64,000 bases of DNA from the NCBI RefSeq assembly GCF_000177195.2, contig NC_015953.1:4464001-4528000 (forward strand). The letters run 5' to 3'. This DNA is from Streptomyces sp. SirexAA-E (GTDB lineage Bacteria > Actinomycetota > Actinomycetes > Streptomycetales > Streptomycetaceae). Below, in pieces: positions 1 to 9,235 of this stretch; the stretch's first letter is position 1; every line of letters starts with the position of its first letter. The notes beneath the pieces were generated by a model. The model was not told the DNA's origin. It worked only from the letters and a program-made list of their open reading frames with translations, and searched no databases. The position numbers were made by a program, and so were the translations under genes.

Positions 1-855
1 CGAGACCATGCGCAGCGGGTGGCCGGGCGTGTGGCTGGTGTACGGGAAGTATCCGGGGTCCAGGGGTGCGGCGTGGCCGCCGACGCCGGGTCCGGGTCGG
101 AAGGGCTGGAAGCCGAAGGGCTTGGTCTCGGCGCACCTGATGACGTCCCAGAGGTCGACCCCGAGGTCGTGGCAGAGCACCGCCATCTCGTTGACCAGCG
201 CGATGTTGACGTGCCGGAAGTTGGTTTCGAGGACCTTGGTCATCTCGGCCTCGCGCGGCCCTCTGGCCCGGACCACCTTGTCCGTGAGCCGGCTGTAGAA
301 GGCGGCGGCGGACTCGGTGCAGGCGGGGGTGAGGCCGCCGATGACCTTGGGGGTGTTGGCGAGGACGTGGGTGCGGTTGCCCGGGTCGAGGCGGGCGGGG
401 GAGTGGGCGAGGTGGAAGTCGCGTCCCGCGCGCAGGCCCGAGCCCTCCTCCAGGAGCGCCCGGACGACGTTCTCGGTGGTGCCGGGCGGTACGGCCGACT
501 CGACGAGGACGGTGGTGTGCGGCCGCAGCCGGGCGGCCAGCGCGCGGGTCGCGTCGCTGACGGGGCCGAGGTCGAGTGCGCGGTCGGGGCCGAGCGGGGT
601 CGGTGCGCAGATCACGGCGGTGCGGACCCGGCCGAGTTCGGCGGGGTCCGCGGTGGGCCGGAAGCCGCCCGAGAGCATCCTGCGGATGTCCGAGGCGCTG
701 AGGGATCCCTCGACCGGAGTACGCCCGGCGGAGAGTTCGGCGTACGGGCGCGGATCCGTGTCGTAGCCGACCGTCTGGATCCCCGCGGCGACGGCCGCCT
801 GGGCGAGGGGCAGGCCGAGGTGGCCGAGTCCGATGACAGCGAGGTCTGCGGGCAT
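1..855 (-). CDS. Nucleotide-sugar dehydrogenase family protein, partial
   Basis: This is an NAD-dependent dehydrogenase of the UDP-glucose/UDP-ManNAc family, which normally oxidises a sugar-nucleotide C6 alcohol to a carboxylate for envelope polysaccharides. 285 codons are visible; the C-terminal domain lies beyond the left edge. Seen: Rossmann motif GLGHLGLPLA at 9-18, VESAVPPGTTE at 118-128, TKPFGFQPF at 244-252 and GPGVGGH at 255-261. The next residue is normally the catalytic Cys (GGHC or GGSC) but here is Ala262, so the usual second oxidation through a thiohemiacetal may be lost. The ATG start follows a GGAAGGA sequence 11 nt upstream. The gene is divergent from glpD. Family call is secure; substrate and activity are open. 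Confidence 0.85.
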   Translation of the reverse strand, partial: MPADLAVIGLGHLGLPLAQAAVAAGIQTVGYDTDPRPYAELSAGRTPVEGSLSASDIRRMLSGGFRPTADPAELGRVRTAVICAPTPLGPDRALDLGPVSDATRALAARLRPHTTVLVESAVPPGTTENVVRALLEEGSGLRAGRDFHLAHSPARLDPGNRTHVLANTPKVIGGLTPACTESAAAFYSRLTDKVVRARGPREAEMTKVLETNFRHVNIALVNEMAVLCHDLGVDLWDVIRCAETKPFGFQPFRPGPGVGGHAAPLDPGYFPYTSHTPGHPLRMVS

Positions 856-978
856 GTGGAGGGCCGTCCTTCCCTGGGGCCTGGGGCCTGATCCGAACGA
901 AGGCCTTGAGGGGCCCGGCGACAGAGCGCGGGTGGGGGAGCGGGCCCTTTAAGACCAAGAGGCGGAAAGCGCAACTGC

Positions 979-1062
979 TGTGGACAATGCAATGTCAGAC
1001 TAGGCGTATATATGACCTATATGTCGCATTCTGCGGGTCTCGTCGACCGGGTGTTGTCCACA
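979..1062. promoter_or_regulatory. Inverted pair of DnaA boxes around an AT-rich patch
   Basis: The 337-bp gap between the dehydrogenase and glpD holds the preferred streptomycete DnaA box TTGTCCACA at 1054-1062 on the + strand and its inverse TGTGGACAA at 979-987. About 66 bp lie between them, including an AT-rich stretch at roughly 1003-1025 (tatatatgacctatat). The exact matches are directly visible; DnaA binding, or a role in titrating DnaA or controlling glpD, is inferred. Confidence 0.5.
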
Positions 1063-1192
1063 GGCGGTGGCTGAAGTCGCGGAGCGCGGACAGAATCGGA
1101 GAGTGGGTGCAGCCGTCCGGCCGTGCGGCCGACCGCGCTCCCCACGCCGAAGCACCCAGATGACCGGAATACCGGGATACCGGGAGGCAGCA

Positions 1193-2899
1193 GTGAGGAC
1201 AGCGACACTGGGACCCGCGGAGCGCGCCGAGGCGCTGGCCGCGATGGCCGAGCGCGAATTGGACGTGCTGGTCGTGGGGGCGGGCGTGGTCGGCGCCGGG
1301 ACCGCGCTGGACGCCGCCACCAGAGGACTCTCGACCGGCCTCGTCGAAGCGCGTGACTGGGCCTCGGGGACGTCCAGCAGGTCGAGCAAGCTGATCCACG
1401 GCGGGTTGCGCTATCTGGAGATGCTGGACTTCGCGCTCGTGCGGGAGGCGCTGAAGGAGCGCGGGCTGCTCCTGGAGCGGCTGGCCCCGCACCTGGTGAA
1501 GCCCGTCCCGTTCCTCTACCCGCTGCAGCACAAGGGGTGGGAGCGGCTGTACGCGGGCTCGGGCGTCGCGCTGTACGACGCGATGTCGGTGTCCTCGGGC
1601 CACGGCCGCGGGCTGCCCATGCACCGGCACCTCTCGCGCCGCCACGCCCTGCGCGTCGCGCCGGCCCTCCGCAAGGACGCCCTGGTCGGCGCCCTCCAGT
1701 ACTACGACGCGCAGATGGACGACGCCCGCTACGTGGCGACCCTGGTCCGCACCGCCGCGGGCTACGGCGCGCATGTGGCGAACCAGGCCCGGGTGACCGG
1801 CTTCCTCCGGGAGGGCGAGCGGGTCGTCGGCGTACGCGTCGAGGACGTCGAAGGCGGCGGCGAGTACGAGGTGCGGGCCAAGCAGGTGGTCAACGCGACC
1901 GGGGTGTGGACGGACGACACCCAGGCGCTCATCGGGGAGCGCGGGCAGTTCCACGTCCGGGCGTCCAAGGGCATCCACCTCGTCGTGCCGAAGGACCGCA
2001 TCCACTCCACGACCGGGCTGATCCTGCGGACCGAGAAGTCCGTCCTCTTCGTGATCCCGTGGGGCCGGCACTGGATCATCGGCACCACCGACACCGACTG
2101 GGACCTGGACAAGACGCACCCGGCCGCCTCCAGCGCCGACATCGACTACCTGCTCGAACACGTCAACTCGGTGCTGAACGTCCCGCTGAGCAGGGACGAC
2201 GTCGAGGGCGTCTACGCGGGGCTGCGGCCCCTCCTGGCCGGTGAGTCGGACGCGACGAGCAAGCTCTCACGGGAGCACACGGTGGCCCATCCGGTGCCGG
2301 GGCTCGTCGTCGTGGCGGGCGGCAAGTACACGACGTACCGGGTGATGGCGAAGGACGCCGTGGACGAGGCGGTGCACGGGCTGGACCAGCGCGTGGCCCA
2401 GTGCGTCACGGAGGACGTGCCGCTGCTGGGTGCCGAGGGGTACCACGCCCTGTGGAACGCCCGGGCGAGGATCGCCTCCCGGACGGGTCTGCACGTCGTC
2501 CGGGTCGAGCATCTGCTCAACCGGTACGGCTCGATGGCCGAGGAGGTGCTCGACCTCGTGGAGGCCGACGCGGCGCTCGGCGAACCGCTGGCCGGGGCGG
2601 AGGACTACCTGCGGGCGGAGGTCGTCTACGCCGCCTCGCACGAAGGCGCCCGCCATCTCGACGACGTACTGACCCGGCGGACCCGGATCTCCATCGAGAC
2701 CTTCGACCGGGGCACCCGGTGCGCCCGGGAGTGCGCGGACCTGATGGCGCCGGTGCTGGGCTGGGACACCAGCCAGGTCGAGCGGGAGGTGGAGCACTAC
2801 CGCAAGCGGGTCGAGGCGGAGCGGGAGTCGCAGCGGCAGCCCGACGACCTGACGGCGGACGCGGCGCGGCTGGGGGCGCCGGACATCGTGCCGCTCTGA
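1193..2899 (+). CDS. glpD: Aerobic glycerol-3-phosphate dehydrogenase
   Basis: This FAD-dependent enzyme oxidises sn-glycerol 3-phosphate to dihydroxyacetone phosphate at the membrane and passes electrons to quinones. The FAD motif VVGAGVVGAG is at residues 27-36, followed by SSRSSKLIHGGLRYLE and the C-terminal GlpD cap domain. The 568-residue length is normal for the family. I chose GTG 1193 because GGGAGG lies 5 nt upstream and MRTATLGP is the N-terminus I recall for streptomycete GlpD; the frame is open further upstream without homology. No glpF or glpK is next to it, so it stands apart from the usual glycerol operon. Upstream lie two DnaA boxes; downstream is a hairpin terminator. Confidence 0.95.
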   Translation: MRTATLGPAERAEALAAMAERELDVLVVGAGVVGAGTALDAATRGLSTGLVEARDWASGTSSRSSKLIHGGLRYLEMLDFALVREALKERGLLLERLAPHLVKPVPFLYPLQHKGWERLYAGSGVALYDAMSVSSGHGRGLPMHRHLSRRHALRVAPALRKDALVGALQYYDAQMDDARYVATLVRTAAGYGAHVANQARVTGFLREGERVVGVRVEDVEGGGEYEVRAKQVVNATGVWTDDTQALIGERGQFHVRASKGIHLVVPKDRIHSTTGLILRTEKSVLFVIPWGRHWIIGTTDTDWDLDKTHPAASSADIDYLLEHVNSVLNVPLSRDDVEGVYAGLRPLLAGESDATSKLSREHTVAHPVPGLVVVAGGKYTTYRVMAKDAVDEAVHGLDQRVAQCVTEDVPLLGAEGYHALWNARARIASRTGLHVVRVEHLLNRYGSMAEEVLDLVEADAALGEPLAGAEDYLRAEVVYAASHEGARHLDDVLTRRTRISIETFDRGTRCARECADLMAPVLGWDTSQVEREVEHYRKRVEAERESQRQPDDLTADAARLGAPDIVPL

Positions 2900-2934
2900 G
2901 CCGCTCCGAGTCGCTCCGAGTCGCTCCGCGCCGT
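2900..2934. repeat. Short tandem repeat after glpD
   Basis: The decamer gagtcgctcc occurs twice in tandem, with related gccgctcc and cgctccgcgcc units beside it, directly after the glpD stop. It is a simple-sequence expansion with no evident function. Confidence 0.6.
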
Positions 2935-2983
2935 TCTGTGTCGGGGTGGGCGGACCTCCGGCGGGATGCCGGGGGTCCGGGGG

Positions 2984-3012
2984 CTTGCGGGCCGGGGAAC
3001 GCGGCCCGCAAG
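2984..3012 (+). terminator. Hairpin terminator after glpD
   Basis: CTTGCGGGCC (2984-2993) pairs perfectly with GGCCCGCAAG (3003-3012) across a 9-nt loop, 85 bp after the glpD stop. There is no U-tract, as is common in streptomycete terminators. Confidence 0.6.
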
Positions 3013-3688
3013 AGGCCGGGTTCGAGGCCGGTGGCCGTCCAGCGGCCCGTGGTGACCCGGTGGATGCGGACGTGCCGGCCGCCCCCCGGTGCGGACGTCC
3101 GTGCGTGACTGCCCGTGAGGTGACCCTCGTGACACGGACGGTGCTGCGGGAGGCACCGCCGCGGACGGACCCGTGAGTGAGCGGGGAGCGCGAAGGTGAC
3201 GCTGCGTCCGACGTCGCCCTGACCGCGTATCAGCCACGGCTGGTGGTGTGCGACGCTGTCCGTCGGCCTCGGCCCTCCTTCCGCCGCGACCCGGAGGACG
3301 ACGCTCGCGACTGGTGCCTCGGTGACGCCGCGCGCCCGTAAGTGGTCGCCGGATGAGATGCCGGTCCCGGCCGAGCCGTACGTCTCGTAGGCTGCTGAGC
3401 ACGGGTCACCGGCCGGGAGTGCGGGCGCGGAAGCCTGCCCCTCGACGACGAGCCGGTGGAGGTAGGACGATGCGGTGGTGCGGTGTGGTTCACCGAGCGG
3501 TGCGACGGCCGGCGGGGTGAGCGGAACCAGCACCGGCCGGGCGGCGCGCGGTGCTTCGGGCATCGGTACGGTCGGCGGCTCCTTCCTCCGGCCACACCAC
3601 GACCGACCCCGGACCCGGGACCATGAGCGGTCCCGGGGTGAGGGACAATGAACGCTCTGCCAGGGCGGGTTGATCGCAGAGGGGACGC
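3013..3688. other. Gene-free stretch upstream of the kinase cluster
   Basis: About 680 bp between the glpD terminator and the first kinase. Open frames on both strands look like high-GC artefacts: they lack recognisable motifs, and their starts lack convincing ribosome sites. It presumably carries the kinase promoter, but no clear -35/-10 pair was found. Confidence 0.5.
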
Positions 3689-5818
3689 ATGTCGGAGGCG
3701 GAGCAGGCACGGGAGCCCCAACGGGACAAGGAAGGGCGTCTTCTCGCGGGGCGGTACCGGCTCGGGGAGGTGCTCGGCCGGGGCGGCATGGGCACGGTCT
3801 GGCGCGCTGCCGACGAGACGCTGGGGCGCACGGTGGCGGTCAAGGAACTGCGGTTCCCCTCGGCCATCGACGAGGACGAGAAGCGCAGGCTGATCACGCG
3901 CACCCTGCGCGAGGCGAAGGCGATCGCGAGGATCCGCAACACCAGCGCGGTGACCGTCTACGACGTGGTCGACGAGGACGACCGCCCGTGGATCGTCATG
4001 GAGCTGATCGAGGGCAAGTCGCTGGCGGAGGCGATCCGCGAGGACGGGGTGCTGACGCCCCGGCGTGCGGCGGAGGTCGGCCTGGCCATCCTCGACGTGC
4101 TGCGCTCGGCGCACCGCGAGGGCATCCTGCACCGTGACGTGAAGCCGTCCAACGTCCTGATCGCCGAGGACGGCCGGGTCGTCCTCACGGACTTCGGCAT
4201 CGCCCAGGTCGAGGGCGACCCCTCCGTGACCTCGACGGGCATGCTGGTCGGCGCCCCCTCGTACATCTCGCCGGAGCGGGCCCGCGGCCACAAGCCGGGA
4301 CCGCCGGCCGACCTGTGGTCGCTCGGCGGCCTGCTTTACGCGTGCGTCGAGGGCTGCCCGCCGTACGACAAGGGCTCGGCCATCGCCACGCTGACGGCCG
4401 TGATGACCGAACCGGTGGACCCGCCGAAGAACGCCGGCCCCCTGACGGAGGTCATCTACGGGCTGCTGACCCGGGACCCCGAGCAGCGGCTGGACGACGC
4501 CGGGGCACGCGTCCTGCTCAACGCGGTCATCAACGCGCCGGAGGTTCCGCCGGCACCGCCGGCCGACGCCACACAAATCATGGCGCTGCCCATCCCCGGC
4601 GCGAAGAGCACGGACAAGGGCGGGAAGGGCTCCGGGCGGAAGAAGGCGGCCGGGGCGGCGGCCGCGGGCGCGGCGGGCGCCGGGTTCGCGAGCGGTCCGG
4701 CCGGCGCGGGCACCTCGGGGACCGGCGCGGCTCAGGCCCCGGCCGCCGGTGCGGGCGCCGCGGCCGGTTCGGGGGCGCTTCCGGGAGCGGGCGGTGGTGC
4801 GGCAGCGGGTCCGGCGAACGGGTTCGGAACGGGCTCCGGTCGCGGAGCCGCCGGCACGGGCAGCGGGTCCGGTACGGGAATCGGGGAGAGCACCCGGGAG
4901 CGGCTGCGCGGCGCGCTCCGGTCCGCGCGGAACGCCAAGTCCCCGGCCGTCACGGCCACCACGGCCGCGGTCTCCGGCCCCGCGACGCCTCGGCCGGCAG
5001 GCACTCCCGCCTCCACGCGCGCCTCGATCACCGACGTCGTGCCGCGCCGCACCCTGGCGATCATCGCCGGTGTCGTGGTGCTCGCCGTGCTCGGTACGGT
5101 CCTCGCGCTCACCCTCGGGGGCGACGACGAGGACAGCGCCTCGGGCGGCGGGAGCAAGGGCGACACCGTCTCCTCCGCGGGTGCGGACGGGGGTGACACC
5201 GGCGGCGGCTCCGGCAAGGGGGACGAGTCCGGCGGCGCCGAGACGGACGGCGGCGGCCAGAAGGACGGGCAGAAGGGCGGCCAGGGCCAGGAGACGGGCG
5301 AGGCGACCGACGGAACCTCACCGTCGGCCTCGGTGACCGACGACCCGGCCGAGGACGGTGTTCCGGACGGGTACAAGAAGGTCACCGACACGCGGTTCCA
5401 CTTCACCATGGCGCTGCCCGAGAACTTCGCACGCAACGGCATCGCGGGCAGCAACTCGGGCGGCATCTACAACGCCGACGGCGGCTTCCCGCGCGTCCAG
5501 GTCGACTACAACTCCTCGCCCGGCACCGACGCCGCGGCCGCGTGGCGCGGCCTGCGGGGAGCCGTTGCCGGGAGCAGCAGCGGCTACAAGCACATCGGTA
5601 TCGACAAGGTCGACTACAACGGCTACCCGACCGTCGCCGACTGGGAGTTCGTCCGTACGCAGAAGGGCATGCGGGTCCGGGTGCTCAACCGGGGCTTCAA
5701 GGTCGACGCCACCCACGGCTACTCGATCATGATCAGCTGCGAGGAGAGCGAGTGGGACGGTGCCGAGTGCGCCAAGCTGCGCCAGACGGCGTTCGGCACG
5801 TTCGCACCCACCGACTGA
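3689..5818 (+). CDS. Membrane Ser/Thr protein kinase (Hanks type) with extracytoplasmic domain
   Basis: This transmembrane kinase is expected to phosphorylate Ser/Thr in response to an external cue. The N-terminal domain has the glycine loop LGRGGMGTVW (29-38), VAVK (Lys52), HRDVKPSN (148-155) and DFG (168-170), so it should be active. An Ala/Gly-rich linker follows, one membrane helix lies near 455-477, and an acidic Gly/Ser linker leads to a C-terminal globular domain beginning near DGYKKVTD. There are no PASTA repeats. The 709-residue protein starts at ATG with GAGGGGA a few bases upstream. It is first of three kinase-like genes in the same direction, and its C-terminal domain resembles those of the other two. 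Confidence 0.92.
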   Translation: MSEAEQAREPQRDKEGRLLAGRYRLGEVLGRGGMGTVWRAADETLGRTVAVKELRFPSAIDEDEKRRLITRTLREAKAIARIRNTSAVTVYDVVDEDDRPWIVMELIEGKSLAEAIREDGVLTPRRAAEVGLAILDVLRSAHREGILHRDVKPSNVLIAEDGRVVLTDFGIAQVEGDPSVTSTGMLVGAPSYISPERARGHKPGPPADLWSLGGLLYACVEGCPPYDKGSAIATLTAVMTEPVDPPKNAGPLTEVIYGLLTRDPEQRLDDAGARVLLNAVINAPEVPPAPPADATQIMALPIPGAKSTDKGGKGSGRKKAAGAAAAGAAGAGFASGPAGAGTSGTGAAQAPAAGAGAAAGSGALPGAGGGAAAGPANGFGTGSGRGAAGTGSGSGTGIGESTRERLRGALRSARNAKSPAVTATTAAVSGPATPRPAGTPASTRASITDVVPRRTLAIIAGVVVLAVLGTVLALTLGGDDEDSASGGGSKGDTVSSAGADGGDTGGGSGKGDESGGAETDGGGQKDGQKGGQGQETGEATDGTSPSASVTDDPAEDGVPDGYKKVTDTRFHFTMALPENFARNGIAGSNSGGIYNADGGFPRVQVDYNSSPGTDAAAAWRGLRGAVAGSSSGYKHIGIDKVDYNGYPTVADWEFVRTQKGMRVRVLNRGFKVDATHGYSIMISCEESEWDGAECAKLRQTAFGTFAPTD

Positions 5819-6017
5819 CGGCCCGGCAGGCCCCGTTACCGGGTCGGGACCACCGGGTTGCCCCGACCCTGCGGCACGGCGGCGACTTGCCACGTATCGT
5901 GAGAGGCCATGGACCGTACGCATCCGGGATCATGGGTCAATTGCACAGCAAGTGACCGCAATTGACGGATTGATGCGGTCTCCGTGACCGGGAGATCGTG
6001 CGCTCTGGGGAGGCCTC

Positions 6018-9000
6018 GTGGACGACTACGCGGGTCGGGTTCTTGCCGACCGCTACCGCCTTCCGCTGCCTCCGTCCGATGCGTACGAACTGGTGGAGAC
6101 CCGGGCGTTCGACACCTACAGCGGGCAGGAGGTCCTGGTCCGCCAGGTGCCGCTGCCGGAGGTCGTGGACGCGGAGGTGCTGGACGCCGACGGGGTCGCG
6201 TCGGCGGCCCGCCGGGCGACCGGGCGTACCGTGCGCAGGTCCACCGACCCCGCTGTCCGGCGGGCGATAGAGGCCGCGCAGGCGGCCGCCCAGGTGCCGG
6301 ACCACCCGCGGTTGGACCAGGTCTTCGACGTGTTCGCCGAGGCGGGTTCGCTCTGGATAGTGAGCGAACTGGTCGCGGCCCGGCCGCTCGCCGCGCTCCT
6401 CGCGGAGCGTCCGCTCAACCCGTACCGGGCCGCGGAGATCGGCTCCGACGTGCTCACCGCCCTGCGGGTGCTGCACGCGCACGGCTGGACGCACCGCAAC
6501 ATCACCGCCCGCACGGTGCTGGTCTGCGACGACGGCCGTGTGGTGCTGACCGGCCTGGCGGCCGGTGCCGCCGAGGAGGCGCTGTGCGGGTACGTGCCCG
6601 TGCCGCGGCCCGAGGAGGAGGGCGGCTACGGCCCGCCGGCGGTCGAGACGGGCCCGACCGGACCGTACGAGGGGTTCCCGGCCGAGGCCGCCGCGCCGGA
6701 GACGCCGGGGCCGCCGACCTCGCCGGACCTGCCCGAGCCGCGCGAACTGCATCAGCCGTCCGAGCCGCGCGAACTGTTCCAGCCGTCCGAGCCGCGCGGA
6801 CTTCCCCAGCCGCCCGAGGAGGACGGCCCCGGCCCGGCGTCGTCCGTAGGGGTGCCCGCATCGCGGGAGCCCCTGGAGATCGAGCCGTCGCCCTCGCCGT
6901 ATGTGCCGCCGGTCGGCCGTCCCGGGCCGGAGCGGCAGGAGCTCGTCCCCCGTCCGGCGCACCCGGCCGTGCCCCTCGCGGAGTCGAAGGCGGAGCCGGG
7001 CGCGGGCAGCGCGGCTCAGCTGCGGGCCGCCCGCGCCGGAGCCATCGCCGCCTACCGGGCGGGCGCCCGTGCGGCGGCCCGCGCCCACGAGAACCCGCGG
7101 CGCGAGGACGGCGCCGACGCCGCCTCTCCCGCCGCCCCCGGTCCGGACGCGCGTCCCGGGACGCCGTCGGGCGCCGACGGCGGTACGGGAGCCGGGCCGG
7201 CCGAGGGCATGAGCTGGGGCCGCATACCGGGGCCCGCCGATGGCTCCGGCGCGGCCTCCGCCGACGGCCCGGGTGCCAGGTCCGATGACGCCCCGCCCGC
7301 ACCACGGAGCGGCAGCACCGGTGACGGCGGCAGCGGGTCCGAAGACACCCCAGGTCCGCCTGGGCCGGGCGTTCCGGGGCGCCCGCAGCTGTCCGGGGCC
7401 TGGGGGCGGCCCGCGGAGCTGCCCTTCCACGGCCCGTACGGCGACGGCGACCCCTACGACGACGAGGGCGAGGACGAGGACGACGAGGGACCCGAGGGGC
7501 CCCGGCCCCCCGGGCGACGGGTGCACCTCGCCGGGACCTGGGACGACGGACCCGGCGCCGGCCGCCCGGTCCCCGCGGGTGGCTCCACCGGCGGCTTCGG
7601 GCGGGACGAGCTGCGGGCCGACTCCCGGCGCGGGCTGGAGAAGCCCGAGACCCGGGGCGACGGACGAGCCGACCGCCTGCCGCAGCCGGTGGGCGCCCGG
7701 GCCTCCGCCGGCGGGTGGGACGAGGTCGTCGCGGGCGGTGGTGACACCCCCGCCTACCGTGGCCCCGCCACCCCTCTCGCCGCCGAGCGCGCCCGGCAGG
7801 CCCGCATCGCCGTCGTCGGGGCCGTCACCGAGCGCTGGGCGCCCGAACAGGCTGGCCCCGTCCACGACAACTGGCAGCTGGCCCCGCCCATCGGCCCCTC
7901 CACCGACCTCTGGGCGCTCGGCGCCCTGCTCTACCGGGCCGTCCAGGGCCACGCCCCCTACCCGGAGGAGAACGCCGCCGAGCTCGTCCAGATGGTCTGC
8001 GGCGAACCGCCCGCCTTCGCCGAGGAGTGCGGTCCGCTCCGTCCGGTCGTCGAGTCGCTGCTCCGCCAGGACCCCACGGAACGGCCCGACTTCGAGGAGC
8101 TGCGCGGCTGGCTGCGTTCCCTCGTACGGTCCGCCCCCGAGCCGGAGGCGGGCATCGACGTCGTCTCCCTGCCGCCCACGGACACCACCCGGCTGCCCGT
8201 CGTACGCCGCCGGGGCGAGCTCGTCCGCAGGGGCTGGGGTCGCGGCTCGGCCCACGGCCGGCACCGGCAGGGCAGGCGGCAGCGCCTGGAGACGACCGAG
8301 CAGCCGAGGTACGAGAAGCCGCCGCGCGCGCCCCGGGAGCCCAAGGGGCCCAAGGTGCTGCGCACGCCCCCGCCCGCCCGGCAGCCCGGCGGCCGGTCGC
8401 CGCGACGGCTGGGCCGGCTGCTGCTCGTGCTGATACTGCTGCTGATGGCCGCCGCCGTGGTCTACGCCTTCGTGTTCATGCCCGGGGCCGACTCCGGCAC
8501 CGGCACGGACACCGGCGCCCGGGACCGGCCCACCGGATCCGCCGCGCCCGCCGACCCTGGCCCGGACCCGGACCCGGGGAGAAGCCCGTCGGGCGGGGCC
8601 TCCGCGTCGTCCGGTGCCGGTACGGGGTCGCAGCGGCCGCAGACCAGTCGCTCAGCCGTCGCGCTCGCCCCCGGGTACGCGCTGCGCAAGGACGCGGAGG
8701 GCTTCGAGATCGGCGTACCGAAGGACTTCCAGCGCAGCCCGGCCAATGCGGACCGTCAGGTCCGTTACGGCAGCGACGGGTTCAGTGTGCTGGTCGTGCC
8801 GGGTCGGGACACCGTCAAGGCCAACGGCTCCGATCCGCTGGACTACCAGCGCAGCCGCGAGCCCGAGCTGGAGCCCTTCCGGGCGTCCAGCTGGGCCAGC
8901 TCGTCCGGCCTGCGCCGGGTCGACGTCGGGCAACAGGTCATGGCGGAAGGCCAGTTCACCTGGCAGGAGAGCAACGGCCGTGAGGTGTACGTCCGTAACC

Positions 9001-9119
9001 TGGTGATGATCGTGTCCGGCCGCTATCACATCGTGCAGGTCATCGGCCCGGAGGATGAGCGGGACAAGGTCACGGACATCTACGAACAGGCCGTCTCCAG
9101 CTACCGGGTAGGCGCCTGA
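6018..9119 (+). CDS. Membrane pseudokinase with large disordered insertion
   Basis: The protein has kinase-fold remnants but lacks catalytic residues: no glycine loop, VLVRQV where VAVK is expected, THRN for HRD near residue 158, and LTGLA for DFG near 177. A Pro/Gly/Ala-rich insertion of about 400 residues (roughly 200-600) precedes the second half of the lobe, recognisable by RWAPEQ near 608 and PSTDLWALGALLY near 627-639. A basic region, a membrane helix near 795-820 and a C-terminal domain (about 880-1032) complete 1033 residues. GTG follows GGGGAGG. It sits between two apparently active kinases, suggesting a regulator or scaffold; that role is inferred. Confidence 0.85.
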   Translation: MDDYAGRVLADRYRLPLPPSDAYELVETRAFDTYSGQEVLVRQVPLPEVVDAEVLDADGVASAARRATGRTVRRSTDPAVRRAIEAAQAAAQVPDHPRLDQVFDVFAEAGSLWIVSELVAARPLAALLAERPLNPYRAAEIGSDVLTALRVLHAHGWTHRNITARTVLVCDDGRVVLTGLAAGAAEEALCGYVPVPRPEEEGGYGPPAVETGPTGPYEGFPAEAAAPETPGPPTSPDLPEPRELHQPSEPRELFQPSEPRGLPQPPEEDGPGPASSVGVPASREPLEIEPSPSPYVPPVGRPGPERQELVPRPAHPAVPLAESKAEPGAGSAAQLRAARAGAIAAYRAGARAAARAHENPRREDGADAASPAAPGPDARPGTPSGADGGTGAGPAEGMSWGRIPGPADGSGAASADGPGARSDDAPPAPRSGSTGDGGSGSEDTPGPPGPGVPGRPQLSGAWGRPAELPFHGPYGDGDPYDDEGEDEDDEGPEGPRPPGRRVHLAGTWDDGPGAGRPVPAGGSTGGFGRDELRADSRRGLEKPETRGDGRADRLPQPVGARASAGGWDEVVAGGGDTPAYRGPATPLAAERARQARIAVVGAVTERWAPEQAGPVHDNWQLAPPIGPSTDLWALGALLYRAVQGHAPYPEENAAELVQMVCGEPPAFAEECGPLRPVVESLLRQDPTERPDFEELRGWLRSLVRSAPEPEAGIDVVSLPPTDTTRLPVVRRRGELVRRGWGRGSAHGRHRQGRRQRLETTEQPRYEKPPRAPREPKGPKVLRTPPPARQPGGRSPRRLGRLLLVLILLLMAAAVVYAFVFMPGADSGTGTDTGARDRPTGSAAPADPGPDPDPGRSPSGGASASSGAGTGSQRPQTSRSAVALAPGYALRKDAEGFEIGVPKDFQRSPANADRQVRYGSDGFSVLVVPGRDTVKANGSDPLDYQRSREPELEPFRASSWASSSGLRRVDVGQQVMAEGQFTWQESNGREVYVRNLVMIVSGRYHIVQVIGPEDERDKVTDIYEQAVSSYRVGA
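6735..6800 (+). repeat. 27-bp tandem repeat in the pseudokinase
   Basis: Two full units (6735-6761, 6762-6788) and a partial third encode EPREL(H/F)QPS within the disordered insertion. Units differ only in the codon after EPREL, so they look like a recent in-frame duplication. Confidence 0.8.
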
Positions 9120-9235
9120 TCAGGCGTCAGGCGGTCCTCCGAGGATCACAGTGCGATCTCGTGGGCCGTGCCCGGTTACGCGTCGGCGCCTCCCCTCCGT
9201 AACCTGGCAGCTCGAGGAAATGGGGCGGGGCACAC

